From Sporocytophaga sp. (GTDB lineage: Bacteria; Bacteroidota; Bacteroidia; Cytophagales; Cytophagaceae): DNA of 64,000 nt. Position 1 is the stretch's first letter, and the number at the start of each line of letters is the position of its first letter. A program made the translations under genes and the position numbers. Location: contig JANQAB010000003.1 of the NCBI GenBank assembly GCA_024707265.1, positions 434,001 through 498,000 on the forward strand, in the 5' to 3' direction. The notes under the pieces are model-generated. The model was not told where the DNA came from and searched no databases. It saw nothing but the letters and a program-made list of their open reading frames with translations. Shown here one piece after another: positions 18,924 to 26,242 of the stretch.

Positions 18924-18963
18924 AAAAAAACTCATTGATAATAATTATTCAATGAGTTTTTTT
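18924..18963. terminator. Hairpin terminator
   Basis: AACTCATTGA and TCAATGAGTT pair around an AT-rich loop, extended by A/T runs on both sides, and are followed by T7. It separates the PD40-OmpA gene from the converging gene at 18987. Confidence 0.75.
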
Positions 18964-18986
18964 ATTTATAAAACATCTACATCAAA

Positions 18987-19331
18987 TCATTTTTTCCTTG
19001 CAGGAAAAGATCTTTTATAGTTTTGTTCTATGTATCCCCTTCCAGACAAATCACACTCGATTTTCTGAGAAGATGAATAACTCTCCGTGGGCTCATCACA
19101 ATCTATATAGATAGTAGTACCTTCATTGGGTTTTGCAAAAGTATTTTTATAGTTGTGACTTGCACGGTAATGACTTTCATCTTCAACAGTACCGTAATAT
19201 TTCTGTTGTTCAACACTTTCTTTTTTTGTTGAAGGTGGAAACTGCTGTTTGTAATTTTGATTTGTTTGTGCCATTAAACTTGCTGAAAAGAATATCAACG
19301 CTCCTGACAGCCAACCCTTCATCTCTCTCAT
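18987..19331 (-). CDS. Small exported protein of unknown function
   Basis: This 114-residue protein has a signal peptide ending Leu-Met-Ala-Gln (about residue 22). The mature part is rich in Tyr, Ser, Lys and Gln, with a repeated short motif: Asn-Tyr-Lys-Gln-Gln-Phe-Pro near the start, Asn-Tyr-Lys-Asn-Thr-Phe-Ala in the middle and Asn-Tyr-Lys-Arg-Ser-Phe-Pro at the end. Two cysteines could form a disulfide. I do not recognise a family. ATG at 19322 is an equally good start. It stands alone between a terminator and a short intergenic stretch. Confidence 0.6.
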   Translation of the reverse strand: MREMKGWLSGALIFFSASLMAQTNQNYKQQFPPSTKKESVEQQKYYGTVEDESHYRASHNYKNTFAKPNEGTTIYIDCDEPTESYSSSQKIECDLSGRGYIEQNYKRSFPARKK

Positions 19332-19473
19332 CGTTCCTTCCTTTTGAAAAGAACAAAACTATGCAGGGCTATTGTTTCAAAGCAATGGAATAATTAAAAT
19401 TCGGATAGGAATATTTTAAGGATACAAAGGACTTTAAACTGTACTTTTCTTTTATATTCTTCTTAATGGAGTA

Positions 19474-20007
19474 TTATTTTTTTATTGAATAAACGTATGA
19501 AGTAGGTTTATCAGGCGAGATTCCTAATTCTATAATATTCTTTTTGTTGAAAGATCCTTCTGCCAGAATTGGCTCACTTAATATTTCGAAGTAAAATTTC
19601 TCTTCAAAGACATGTGGCAGAAAACCCGCCATACCTAAGAGAACCATTCTATTTACTTCATTTCGTCCCACTACAAGTTTTTTCTCATCAAGAAAACCAA
19701 ATATCTCTCTGATTACTCGAGGATTTAAAGAAAGTGAAATCTCCGTAAAATCAAGGAATATTGTATAGTCAAAATTTTTCATGTACGCTTTAAGGAAAGC
19801 ATTATGTACCTTCTCAGGAAATGTATCTCCAAATTGTACATAGCTGCCATTGCATAGACATTGAGCAGCAAGACGTCCTTCCTCTGTTTTAGAAAATACG
19901 AATATTTCTGATACCACTGGCTTCAACAGCCTGATAATAGCTTCAAGCTGTTCAAAGGAGAGTTTTAGGTCATTCCAAAAAACCATTACTAATTCTTTTC
20001 TTTCCAT
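19474..20007 (-). CDS. DUF2064-like (glycosyltransferase-fold) protein
   Basis: The protein has about 177 residues from the ATG at 20007; the frame is open to 20037, but the extra 10 residues look unlike a natural start. A central stretch (Phe-Gly-Asp-Thr-Phe-Pro-Glu-Lys-Val-His-Asn-Ala-Phe-Leu-Lys-Ala-Tyr, then Leu-Asn-Pro-Arg-Val-Ile-Arg-Glu-Ile-Phe, then Leu-Leu-Gly-Met) resembles DUF2064 proteins, small relatives of nucleotide-diphospho-sugar transferases. The usual Gly-Ser-Asp-Cys-Pro motif is replaced by Leu-Asp-Phe-Thr-Glu, so it may be inactive or highly diverged. The assignment is tentative. Confidence 0.45.
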   Translation of the reverse strand: MERKELVMVFWNDLKLSFEQLEAIIRLLKPVVSEIFVFSKTEEGRLAAQCLCNGSYVQFGDTFPEKVHNAFLKAYMKNFDYTIFLDFTEISLSLNPRVIREIFGFLDEKKLVVGRNEVNRMVLLGMAGFLPHVFEEKFYFEILSEPILAEGSFNKKNIIELGISPDKPTSYVYSIKK

Positions 20008-20284
20008 AAAGCCTGAGATTAGGAAGTCTATAAACAAATTAATAGTAAAGATAGAGAGAACGAAGAGTTAGGAGCAGGCACGTTGGCTCTCACTCTATCT
20101 TCTCGCTGTTTTATTCAACTCGGGCGGTAAATGTTTGATTTTAACATTATAAAAATAAAATTGTTTCTTTGCTTCCCAAGTGATTTTATCCACAAAAATT
20201 CAACATTCGCTGAACTATTTTTGCCTTATCAATAATCAAACTAATTGAAAGGTGCATGTTGTTTTGATGATGTAACATGGTTGA

Positions 20285-21445
20285 ATGAGGACGGATATGG
20301 ATAGATTAACTAGGGAAGATTTCGAAAGACTTGCAGGTATTAAAAGCCAAAACTGTATTTCAATATTTATACCAACCCATCATAAAGGAATGGAGGTAAA
20401 TGAAGGCCTGGACTGGCTGCAGTTTAAGAACCAACTGACAGAGGTAAGAGACAAACTTCTGAAAAAGAATTATCAGGAAAAGTATGTTACAGAACTATTA
20501 GCGCCGGGCTTTAATCTTCTGAATGATACCGGCTTTTGGCATCTCCAGGATAAAGGACTGGCGGTATTTATGAATGATGAGAACATCAGGTACTTCCGTT
20601 TACCGGTTTCCTTTGAAGCTGAAAATTATGTAGGAAACGCATTTGTACTTGATCCTTTATTTATCTTCTTCAGAGAAGAAGGAAAATTTTATACAATGGC
20701 TTTAAGTCAGAAAAAAGTGAAATTATTCCGGAATAGCAGATATCACTTTGAGGAGATCCCACTTCCCTCTTCTGTCCCACAAAACATAGATGAAATATTA
20801 TCCCAATACGAATTTACCAAAAGAACCATGCAGGGTAAAAATATGGGAGGTGGTACTATTTATCATTCTCATACAGACAGCTTTTACAATGACCAGTATA
20901 CTCTAGAATTCTTCAGACAGGTCAATATAGGGATCAACGAAGCTTTAAGGGATGAAGAAAAACTTCCTTTAGTCCTTTATGCTGTCGATTCAATGCATTC
21001 AGTATATCAAAAGGCCAATTCATATCCAAACCTTTTCAAAGAAGGCGTAAATGGAAACCCGGATCACCTTCTTGATCAAGAGATATTTGAAAAGTCGTTG
21101 AATGTAATGAGAGCGGAAATGCTCAAACCACTTAAAAAGAAAATTGAAACTTATAATGCTTTTGCAGGCACAGGTAAAACATCTTATGCAATTGATGAAG
21201 TCGTCAGAGAAGCTCAGGCCGGAAGAGTAGACACCCTGTTTATAGAAAAAAATAATCATTTATGGGGAACCTATGATGAACAATCAAAGGAAACCAAAAT
21301 GGGTAAAGCTTCTGACAAAGACAGTACTTCATTAACTACTAAAGCTGCTGCATATACCATTGAGAATGGAGGCTTTGTGTATGAGGTAAGTCCGGAAGAA
21401 ATGCCCGAAGCTGGTCAACCTATGGTTGCTGTTTTCAGATATTGA
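20285..21445 (+). CDS. baeRF-family protein (bacterial eRF1-like; possible Balon-type ribosome factor)
   Basis: This 386-residue protein opens Leu-Thr-Arg-Glu-Asp-Phe-Glu-Arg-Leu and then Cys-Ile-Ser-Ile-Phe-Ile-Pro-Thr-His, the start seen in bacterial archaeo-eukaryotic release factor (baeRF) proteins. A middle part with Leu-Pro-Leu-Val-Leu-Tyr-Ala-Val-Asp and a C-terminal part with Arg-Val-Asp-Thr-Leu-Phe-Ile-Glu and Trp-Gly-Thr-Tyr-Asp follow the domain pattern of the family. One family member, Balon, binds stalled or hibernating ribosomes in cold stress. No Gly-Gly-Gln peptide-release motif is evident. The gene is alone and ends at a strong terminator. Confidence 0.65.
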   Translation: MRTDMDRLTREDFERLAGIKSQNCISIFIPTHHKGMEVNEGLDWLQFKNQLTEVRDKLLKKNYQEKYVTELLAPGFNLLNDTGFWHLQDKGLAVFMNDENIRYFRLPVSFEAENYVGNAFVLDPLFIFFREEGKFYTMALSQKKVKLFRNSRYHFEEIPLPSSVPQNIDEILSQYEFTKRTMQGKNMGGGTIYHSHTDSFYNDQYTLEFFRQVNIGINEALRDEEKLPLVLYAVDSMHSVYQKANSYPNLFKEGVNGNPDHLLDQEIFEKSLNVMRAEMLKPLKKKIETYNAFAGTGKTSYAIDEVVREAQAGRVDTLFIEKNNHLWGTYDEQSKETKMGKASDKDSTSLTTKAAAYTIENGGFVYEVSPEEMPEAGQPMVAVFRY

Positions 21446-21458
21446 TTCTTTCCAAATG

Positions 21459-21498
21459 ATAGCTGGTCCTTCGCATGTGAAGAACCAGCTATTTTTTT
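21459..21498. terminator. Hairpin terminator between convergent genes
   Basis: ATAGCTGGT (21459-21467) pairs with ACCAGCTAT (21484-21492), with further pairing in the loop, followed by T7. It overlaps the 3' end of the converging gene at 21489. Confidence 0.75.
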
Positions 21499-21896
21499 AA
21501 AGAATATGCTAAGTATACACCAGCTAGCAAGAGACAGTATTCTACTGATGAAAAATGCTCTTGTACAAATGAAAGATAAAAATTAGTGTCATACAAATCT
21601 AAAGTTAGCACTACAAAGCAATAGGTATACATGGCAACTAAATATCCTACAACTGTCAAAATGCTAGATAAAAAAGCAATAAAAAGAATTGAGCCACTTC
21701 CCTTAAAATAATAAACCAATCCGAACGAAATGCCACCAAGCATAATAGTGCAAGGTTTAAGAGTATAAAAAATTAGCATTTCCCAGCAAAAAACAAACGT
21801 GAGGAATAAGACAATCCAGGAAAAAATGAACTTAATCCGAACATTTTTTTTTATGTTCCCTGAATGAGGATCGGATAAAGATAAAAGAAGAGACAT
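21489..21896 (-). CDS. Small integral membrane protein of unknown function
   Basis: This 135-residue protein has four hydrophobic segments (about 22-45, 50-68, 70-95 and 115-133) and a short soluble N terminus. I do not recognise a family. Its last codons lie inside the terminator stem it shares with the gene on the other strand. It is divergent from the DUF4112 gene, about 90 bases away. Confidence 0.55.
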   Translation of the reverse strand: MSLLLSLSDPHSGNIKKNVRIKFIFSWIVLFLTFVFCWEMLIFYTLKPCTIMLGGISFGLVYYFKGSGSILFIAFLSSILTVVGYLVAMYTYCFVVLTLDLYDTNFYLSFVQEHFSSVEYCLLLAGVYLAYSLKK

Positions 21897-21984
21897 TGAT
21901 TGCTTGATTTATACCTAATCCAAAACTAAGGCAATAAAATAATTCAATGATTACCTGACTATTAAAAAACTATTAATTCTATAA

Positions 21985-22458
21985 ATGATTCAAAATCAAA
22001 ATTTAACAGAAGCCCCCAATCTTGCCTGGGTTGAAAAAATATCCAATTTTCTTGATAGTAAATTCAGAATACCTGGAACTAAACTCAGATTCGGCTGGGA
22101 TCCTTTAATTGGCCTAATTCCCGGAATAGGTGATTTTGCGGGTTTTGTCGTATCCGCAATTCTGATGCTTTATATGACCAGATATGGAGCAAGCAGGAAA
22201 GTTGTAATTATCATGAGCTTGAATGTTCTGCTGGATGCAATGATCGGTAGTATACCATTTGTAGGTACTTTATTTGATTTTGGTTTTAAGGCTAATAAAA
22301 GAAATATAGAATTGCTGAAAGAACATTATTATGAAGGAAAACACCAGGGAAACGGGAATGGTATTGTTTTGACAATTCTGATTGCATTGATATGCCTTTT
22401 TGCACTACTGTTATTTTCAATATTTAAATTAGTAAGTTTTATCATTCAAATATTCTAA
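21985..22458 (+). CDS. DUF4112 family membrane protein
   Basis: This 157-residue protein contains the full DUF4112 pattern: Leu-Asp-Ser-Lys-Phe-Arg-Ile-Pro-Gly-Thr, then Phe-Gly-Trp-Asp-Pro-Leu-Ile-Gly-Leu-Ile-Pro-Gly-Ile-Gly-Asp-Phe, then Ile-Gly-Ser-Ile-Pro-Phe-Val-Gly-Thr-Leu-Phe-Asp-Phe-Gly-Phe-Lys-Ala-Asn. Two hydrophobic segments lie in the domain and one at the C terminus (about 128-155). The family's function is unknown. It stops 50 bases before the metallopeptidase gene and may be co-transcribed with it. Confidence 0.85.
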   Translation: MIQNQNLTEAPNLAWVEKISNFLDSKFRIPGTKLRFGWDPLIGLIPGIGDFAGFVVSAILMLYMTRYGASRKVVIIMSLNVLLDAMIGSIPFVGTLFDFGFKANKRNIELLKEHYYEGKHQGNGNGIVLTILIALICLFALLLFSIFKLVSFIIQIF

Positions 22459-22508
22459 TAACTGAAAATCTTCCGAACGATTTCATCCCCGAACTTTGTT
22501 TAAGAAAC

Positions 22509-23143
22509 ATGAAAACCAAAATCCGTCTCTCTCTTATAACACTATTATTTTGTAATGCAGCAATCTTTGGATCGTATGCAAATACACCCGGAAATACTGA
22601 CGAAAATACAAGTATAGAATCTATTTTTAAAACAGGGATCAATTCAGATAAAGATACCAGAACTGTTATTAAAGCAATACTTAGCGTTATAGGATTAAAA
22701 GCCAACTTTGAAATAAAACAGGCCAATGTACCAAATGCTACCGCTATTATTCAGAAAGACAAAAGGTATATATTATACAATCCCAGTTTCATTTCTTCGA
22801 TAAATAATTCTGTACATACCAATTGGGCTGCCATCAGCATTCTTGCTCATGAAATAGGACATCACCTAAACGGACATACATTGGTAAGAGGAGGAAGCAA
22901 TCACAGGGTAGAATTGGAATGCGATGAGTTTTCCGGATTTATTTTAAAAAAATGGGTGCATCTTTAAAAGAAGCGCAGGCAGCTGTAAACGAATTATGCA
23001 GAGAGAAGGAATTCCCTACACACCCGGGAAAAAAGTCAAGACTGAAAGCTATCGAAAGAGGCTGGAATAAAGCCGACCGGCAGCAGAAAGGCCTGAGTGA
23101 AATTATCAAAGAGGAGATAACAGTTGATCAAGATACATTATAA
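22509..23143 (+). CDS. Exported M48-like zinc metallopeptidase, frameshifted near its 3' end
   Basis: The first frame encodes a signal peptide (about 1-25) and a peptidase core with His-Glu-Ile-Gly-His-His-Leu-Asn-Gly-His, the HExxH zinc site of gluzincins. Glu-Leu-Glu-Cys-Asp-Glu-Phe-Ser-Gly follows, where the third zinc ligand (Glu) is expected. The frame then breaks in the A7 run at 22946-22952; adding one A continues into Met-Gly-Ala-Ser-Leu-Lys-Glu-Ala-Gln and ends at 23143, giving 211 residues. The family is usually called M48-like or membrane-binding peptidase. Its target is unknown. A strong terminator follows directly. Confidence 0.7.
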
Positions 23144-23168
23144 GGGAGCAAAACTCCCTTATTTTTTT
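23142..23168. terminator. Hairpin terminator between convergent genes
   Basis: AAGGGAG (23142-23148) pairs with CTCCCTT (23154-23160) and is followed by T7 after one A. It overlaps the ends of both the metallopeptidase and the DsbA-family gene. Confidence 0.75.
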
Positions 23169-23881
23169 GCTAAAGCTTTTTCGATTTCTTTGATCACCTC
23201 TCCCCTTTTGGAATATCCGTTACTTATCATTAAATATTGACCATTTATTTTTAATAATACGGCGGGAAAACCAGTCACTCCCAGTGTCTCAACCTGTTTA
23301 AACTCTGCAGCAATTGTTTGTTTCATTTGTTGAGAGTTGAAAGTTTCTCTAAACAAATCCTTATCAATGTTGAACTCAGGAAGGAGCTCCAAGTATGTAT
23401 TAATATCTGATGTATTTCGATTCTTCACATAAAAAGAATTTTGAACCTTTTTAAAGAAATCAAATTCTGAACCAGGCTTTAATTTACGAACCGTTGCTAC
23501 TGCCCTCGCTGCTGGTTCTGTATCATAGACAAACCTGCTCGAATCTGCCAGTATATGATAAGAAAAAGCCTGACAGCTGATCTTTGCAACCTCCTTCCAA
23601 TGCTTTTCCAGGAACCTCTTCATCTCTGCGTCCATTGGTTCCTTGGTATAAGGTCTCAATCCACCGTTCAAAAGTTTAAACTCAAGTTTATTTTTGAAGT
23701 GTTCTTTTGTTGCAGTGATTTCCGGTGAAAAACCATAGCACCAAGAACACATGGCATCACCTACATAAATCAATTCAGGCATTTCTGCGTTCTTTTCCTG
23801 CCTCATAATTTTAAAGGCCATGGAAAAAACAACAGAAAAAGCAAGCACGATGGTTGTAACAATAAAAGATCTAAAAGACAT
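23159..23881 (-). CDS. DsbA-family thiol-disulfide oxidoreductase
   Basis: This 240-residue protein has a hydrophobic N-terminal signal or anchor (about 7-23) and a DsbA-type thioredoxin fold. The redox motif is Cys-Ser-Trp-Cys in Ala-Met-Cys-Ser-Trp-Cys-Tyr-Gly (about 43-50), and the cis-Pro lies in Gly-Val-Thr-Gly-Phe-Pro-Ala near residue 205. The helical insertion and the spacing fit the FrnE/DsbA subfamily with a CxWC site. It probably acts in the periplasm on disulfides of exported proteins. The two small genes further along are on the same strand but separated by gaps. Confidence 0.8.
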   Translation of the reverse strand: MSFRSFIVTTIVLAFSVVFSMAFKIMRQEKNAEMPELIYVGDAMCSWCYGFSPEITATKEHFKNKLEFKLLNGGLRPYTKEPMDAEMKRFLEKHWKEVAKISCQAFSYHILADSSRFVYDTEPAARAVATVRKLKPGSEFDFFKKVQNSFYVKNRNTSDINTYLELLPEFNIDKDLFRETFNSQQMKQTIAAEFKQVETLGVTGFPAVLLKINGQYLMISNGYSKRGEVIKEIEKALAKK

Positions 23882-23938
23882 ATTTCTTTTGAATAACTGG
23901 ATTTAACACAAAGAAAAAATAGTAGACACTAATTCCAA

Positions 23939-24160
23939 TTAAGTTCCCTGTTGCAATGAATCTACTATATTCTCAGCATTGATATTTTCGAAATTTTCCC
24001 GGTTAATTTCTTCATAGAGATCCACCCCCGGTTGTGGATTCACAGCTGTACCAGGTTCATTGATAGTTCCGGTACCGAAGTGATCTGCACTTTCTGCAAT
24101 GGTAAAATCTTTACAAGATAACAATCCCGACATTGCTAACAAAATGATTAAATTTCTCAT
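23939..24160 (-). CDS. Small lipoprotein of unknown function
   Basis: This 73-residue protein starts with a short hydrophobic signal ending Gly-Leu-Leu-Ser-Cys, a lipobox with the lipid-modified Cys at residue 16. The remaining 57 residues are acidic and Asn/Glu-rich without a recognised domain. It is one of several small envelope proteins in this stretch. The gene sits 57 bases upstream of the DsbA-family gene on the same strand and could be co-transcribed with it. Confidence 0.55.
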   Translation of the reverse strand: MRNLIILLAMSGLLSCKDFTIAESADHFGTGTINEPGTAVNPQPGVDLYEEINRENFENINAENIVDSLQQGT

Positions 24161-24273
24161 AACACCTTCCTCTCTCCATTTAATAAAACCTCATATAATA
24201 ATTGATTGTTTTTATAGAGTTAAGATTATTATCAATACTTTTCTCAGGTCATCATTATTAAATCTACTGATTT

Positions 24274-24483
24274 TTAATACTTTTCAAGTTCATAAAAATC
24301 ATAATCCTTACCTTTCCCATATCTGATAAGATCAGAAATCATATAACTCTCAAGGGTTTGAAGGTCTTTTACCCTGAAGTCATTATCAGCAGTTTTCTCT
24401 AAAACCTGAAATAACGCCTTTTCTCCATAATTTTTCAAAATATACTTCTTCCCTACTCTAATATTTTCAAATGAAAGTGCCAT
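24274..24483 (-). CDS. Small conserved-looking cytoplasmic protein, function unknown
   Basis: This 69-residue protein has no signal peptide or membrane segment. It reads as a compact alpha/beta protein (Phe-Glu-Asn-Ile-Arg-Val-Gly-Lys-Lys-Tyr, then Phe-Gln-Val-Leu-Glu-Lys, then Phe-Arg-Val-Lys-Asp-Leu), which suggests a small SH3-like beta barrel. No family is recognised. Codon use resembles its neighbours, and it faces away from the gene at 24566. Confidence 0.5.
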   Translation of the reverse strand: MALSFENIRVGKKYILKNYGEKALFQVLEKTADNDFRVKDLQTLESYMISDLIRYGKGKDYDFYELEKY

Positions 24484-24565
24484 AATTTTTCCTGAGTGAT
24501 TACAGATACAAAACTATAATTTTTTTTATTCTGTTAAGGTAGTAATAGAACAGGAGGGCTGTATT

Positions 24566-24985
24566 ATGAGAGGTAAAGTGCTAAATCAAGGGAATTTTGA
24601 ATTGCTTAAAAGCATAGAAGGAAGGCTTCTATTACTGATCAATTCGGTTATTAAAAATGAAAAATACTTCTGGAATGTATCAGGAGATTATGAGTATCTG
24701 ATACAGACAGAAGGAGTTAAAGAAAAATCAGGCGATACTACTTTTGAAGTCATCAGAACCGGGCATTTCTATTTAATAGATATTATCGACGACCCAGAAT
24801 ATCCGGACTTACCACATCTTTTTCTTCAGGATGAGAGAAATAATTATGAAGATTTTATTTTACCAGATGGCCTCCCTGATTTGTTAGATACAGAGCAAGA
24901 AATCATTACAACTGGCAACATCGTTGACCAGGAAGAATTAGACACCTTTGCCTATAATTATGAAATAATAGAAAAGAACAGGTAA
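24566..24985 (+). CDS. Acidic soluble protein, function unknown
   Basis: This 139-residue protein has no signal peptide. It has a helical N-terminal part and a strongly acidic second half (Ile-Ile-Asp-Asp-Pro-Glu-Tyr-Pro-Asp-Leu, later Gln-Glu-Ile-Ile and Asp-Gln-Glu-Glu-Leu-Asp). GAGGG-like purines (GGAGG at 24552-24556) lie about 10 bases before the ATG. A clear terminator follows, so it is probably transcribed alone. I do not recognise a family. Confidence 0.5.
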   Translation: MRGKVLNQGNFELLKSIEGRLLLLINSVIKNEKYFWNVSGDYEYLIQTEGVKEKSGDTTFEVIRTGHFYLIDIIDDPEYPDLPHLFLQDERNNYEDFILPDGLPDLLDTEQEIITTGNIVDQEELDTFAYNYEIIEKNR

Positions 24986-25015
24986 AATCAAAAACATACT
25001 TCTTCTGAAACCCAG

Positions 25016-25040
25016 AGCCGGACTGAGTGCCGGCTTTTTT
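25016..25040 (+). terminator. Hairpin terminator
   Basis: AGCCGG (25016-25021) pairs with CCGGCT (25030-25035), followed by T6. This is a standard intrinsic terminator for the gene ending at 24985. Confidence 0.75.
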
Positions 25041-25103
25041 ATTAACAAGACATTAAAACCAGCTGTTACACTTGTATCAGTAGTGCAATATTCAATTGTT
25101 GGT

Positions 25104-25688
25104 ATGAAAAGTTTGAGAAAAATTTTACTATTAAGTTTAATTAGCGTGTGTTTATCTTGTGTCAGTAATCAGGGGTCATCAGAAAACAGAATGATTGGTA
25201 CTATAGATGTTTATTATCTGGAAGACTTAAGATGGTTTCAGAAAGTTTACAATAGATATATACCACTTGAAAATGAAATTGCTTCACTGCAACAGTTACC
25301 TGCTGGAATAAAAGTAGTTTTTTTCGGAGGTATATGGCAGGACAAGACTCAGGAGGCTTTGGCAAAATTATATAAAACAGCAGATATGGCAGGCTTTACA
25401 GAAGACCAGATTCAGATTTATCTGGTAGATGGAAATCTGAAAAGCCCTGAAGAGTTGGAGAAAAATTATCAGATTGCTCAGATTCCTACTTATATCATCG
25501 AACAGGATGGAAAAGAAATAAGTAGAATTGAAGGCCTTCCTCAAAAACCTATAGAGCAGGTGTTACTCACCACTCTGGAATTTGAGATTCCTATTGCCCG
25601 TGCAACATCCGCACCGGCACCTAAGGATACGAAACTTGTAAAAAATACTTCAAAAGCATCAAAAACAAAAAAAAGAAGTGGTGAATAA
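25104..25688 (+). CDS. Thioredoxin-fold lipoprotein lacking the CxxC site
   Basis: The start at ATG 25104 (rather than 25083) begins directly with a lipoprotein signal, Leu-Leu-Leu-Ser-Leu-Ile-Ser-Val-Cys-Leu-Ser-Cys, and gives 194 residues. A thioredoxin-like domain follows: Val-Val-Phe-Phe-Gly-Gly-Ile-Trp-Gln-Asp-Lys-Thr lies where Trp-Cys-x-x-Cys would be, and Ile-Ala-Gln-Ile-Pro-Thr-Tyr-Ile-Ile supplies the cis-Pro loop. The redox cysteines are thus missing. The C-terminal tail is Lys/Ser-rich. It may be a non-redox binding or chaperone-like protein on the envelope (inference). Confidence 0.65.
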   Translation: MKSLRKILLLSLISVCLSCVSNQGSSENRMIGTIDVYYLEDLRWFQKVYNRYIPLENEIASLQQLPAGIKVVFFGGIWQDKTQEALAKLYKTADMAGFTEDQIQIYLVDGNLKSPEELEKNYQIAQIPTYIIEQDGKEISRIEGLPQKPIEQVLLTTLEFEIPIARATSAPAPKDTKLVKNTSKASKTKKRSGE

Positions 25689-25703
25689 CCACTTCTTTTT
25701 TTT
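25674..25703. terminator. Hairpin terminator overlapping a stop codon
   Basis: AGAAGTGGT (25674-25682) and ACCACTTCT (25688-25696) pair across the TAA stop of the thioredoxin-like gene and are followed by T8. Confidence 0.75.
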
Positions 25704-25930
25704 CATATATCATTAATATCCCTGTTTCCAGGACTTCGCACCATACAAGTGTTTCTGTGAAACATAGCATTTACAGGACAGTATGAGAACATTGCTGTTA
25801 ATATCAATATCACTCCTCCTATACCCATTATCCATCCTGCAGTACCTGCAACAATGATTCCTGCAATAAATAATATAATTCCAAAAATCCATCGTGCTGT
25901 CTTTTCCCTACCACATACATTCGCAGCCAT
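25703..25930 (-). CDS. DUF2892 (YgaP-like) inner membrane protein
   Basis: The small protein of 75 residues from ATG 25930 (an upstream GTG at 25945 is less likely) has Glu-Lys-Thr-Ala-Arg-Trp followed by two membrane helices and then Phe-Ser-Tyr-Cys-Pro-Val-Asn-Ala-Met-Phe with a later Asn-Thr-Cys. This is the DUF2892 pattern, as in the membrane part of YgaP rhodanese. Here the rhodanese domain is absent. The function of the stand-alone form is not known. Confidence 0.75.
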   Translation of the reverse strand: MAANVCGREKTARWIFGIILFIAGIIVAGTAGWIMGIGGVILILTAMFSYCPVNAMFHRNTCMVRSPGNRDINDI

Positions 25931-26242
25931 AACTTTAAAATTCACAAATTATAATTTATTAAACATTCCTTTTATCTTAAATCCTTATTAAGCTTAAATT
26001 TCCAATAAAAGCATCTTTCCTTCCTATTCCTTATCTGATGATTAATAAAACAAACGATCATCTCATAAAAGAAAAGACACAGGTTCATCCATTAATCAAA
26101 TCTACCCAACCTCAAATGGTATTTTCTTTTATTCATGGTTACTCTATTAAAATAACATTCCCTGTCTAGTATTAATTTCTTTGCTTTAAAAGTATTGCGG
26201 CGCACTTTAACAAAGAGGAATATAACCTGGTTTACTTAAAGT
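25931..26242. other. Intergenic region upstream of egtB
   Basis: This stretch of 312 bases between divergent genes is AT-rich and holds no convincing open frame, RNA gene or repeat. It should carry the promoters of the DUF2892 gene and of egtB, but no clear TTTG/TAnnTTTG pair could be placed. Confidence 0.5.
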
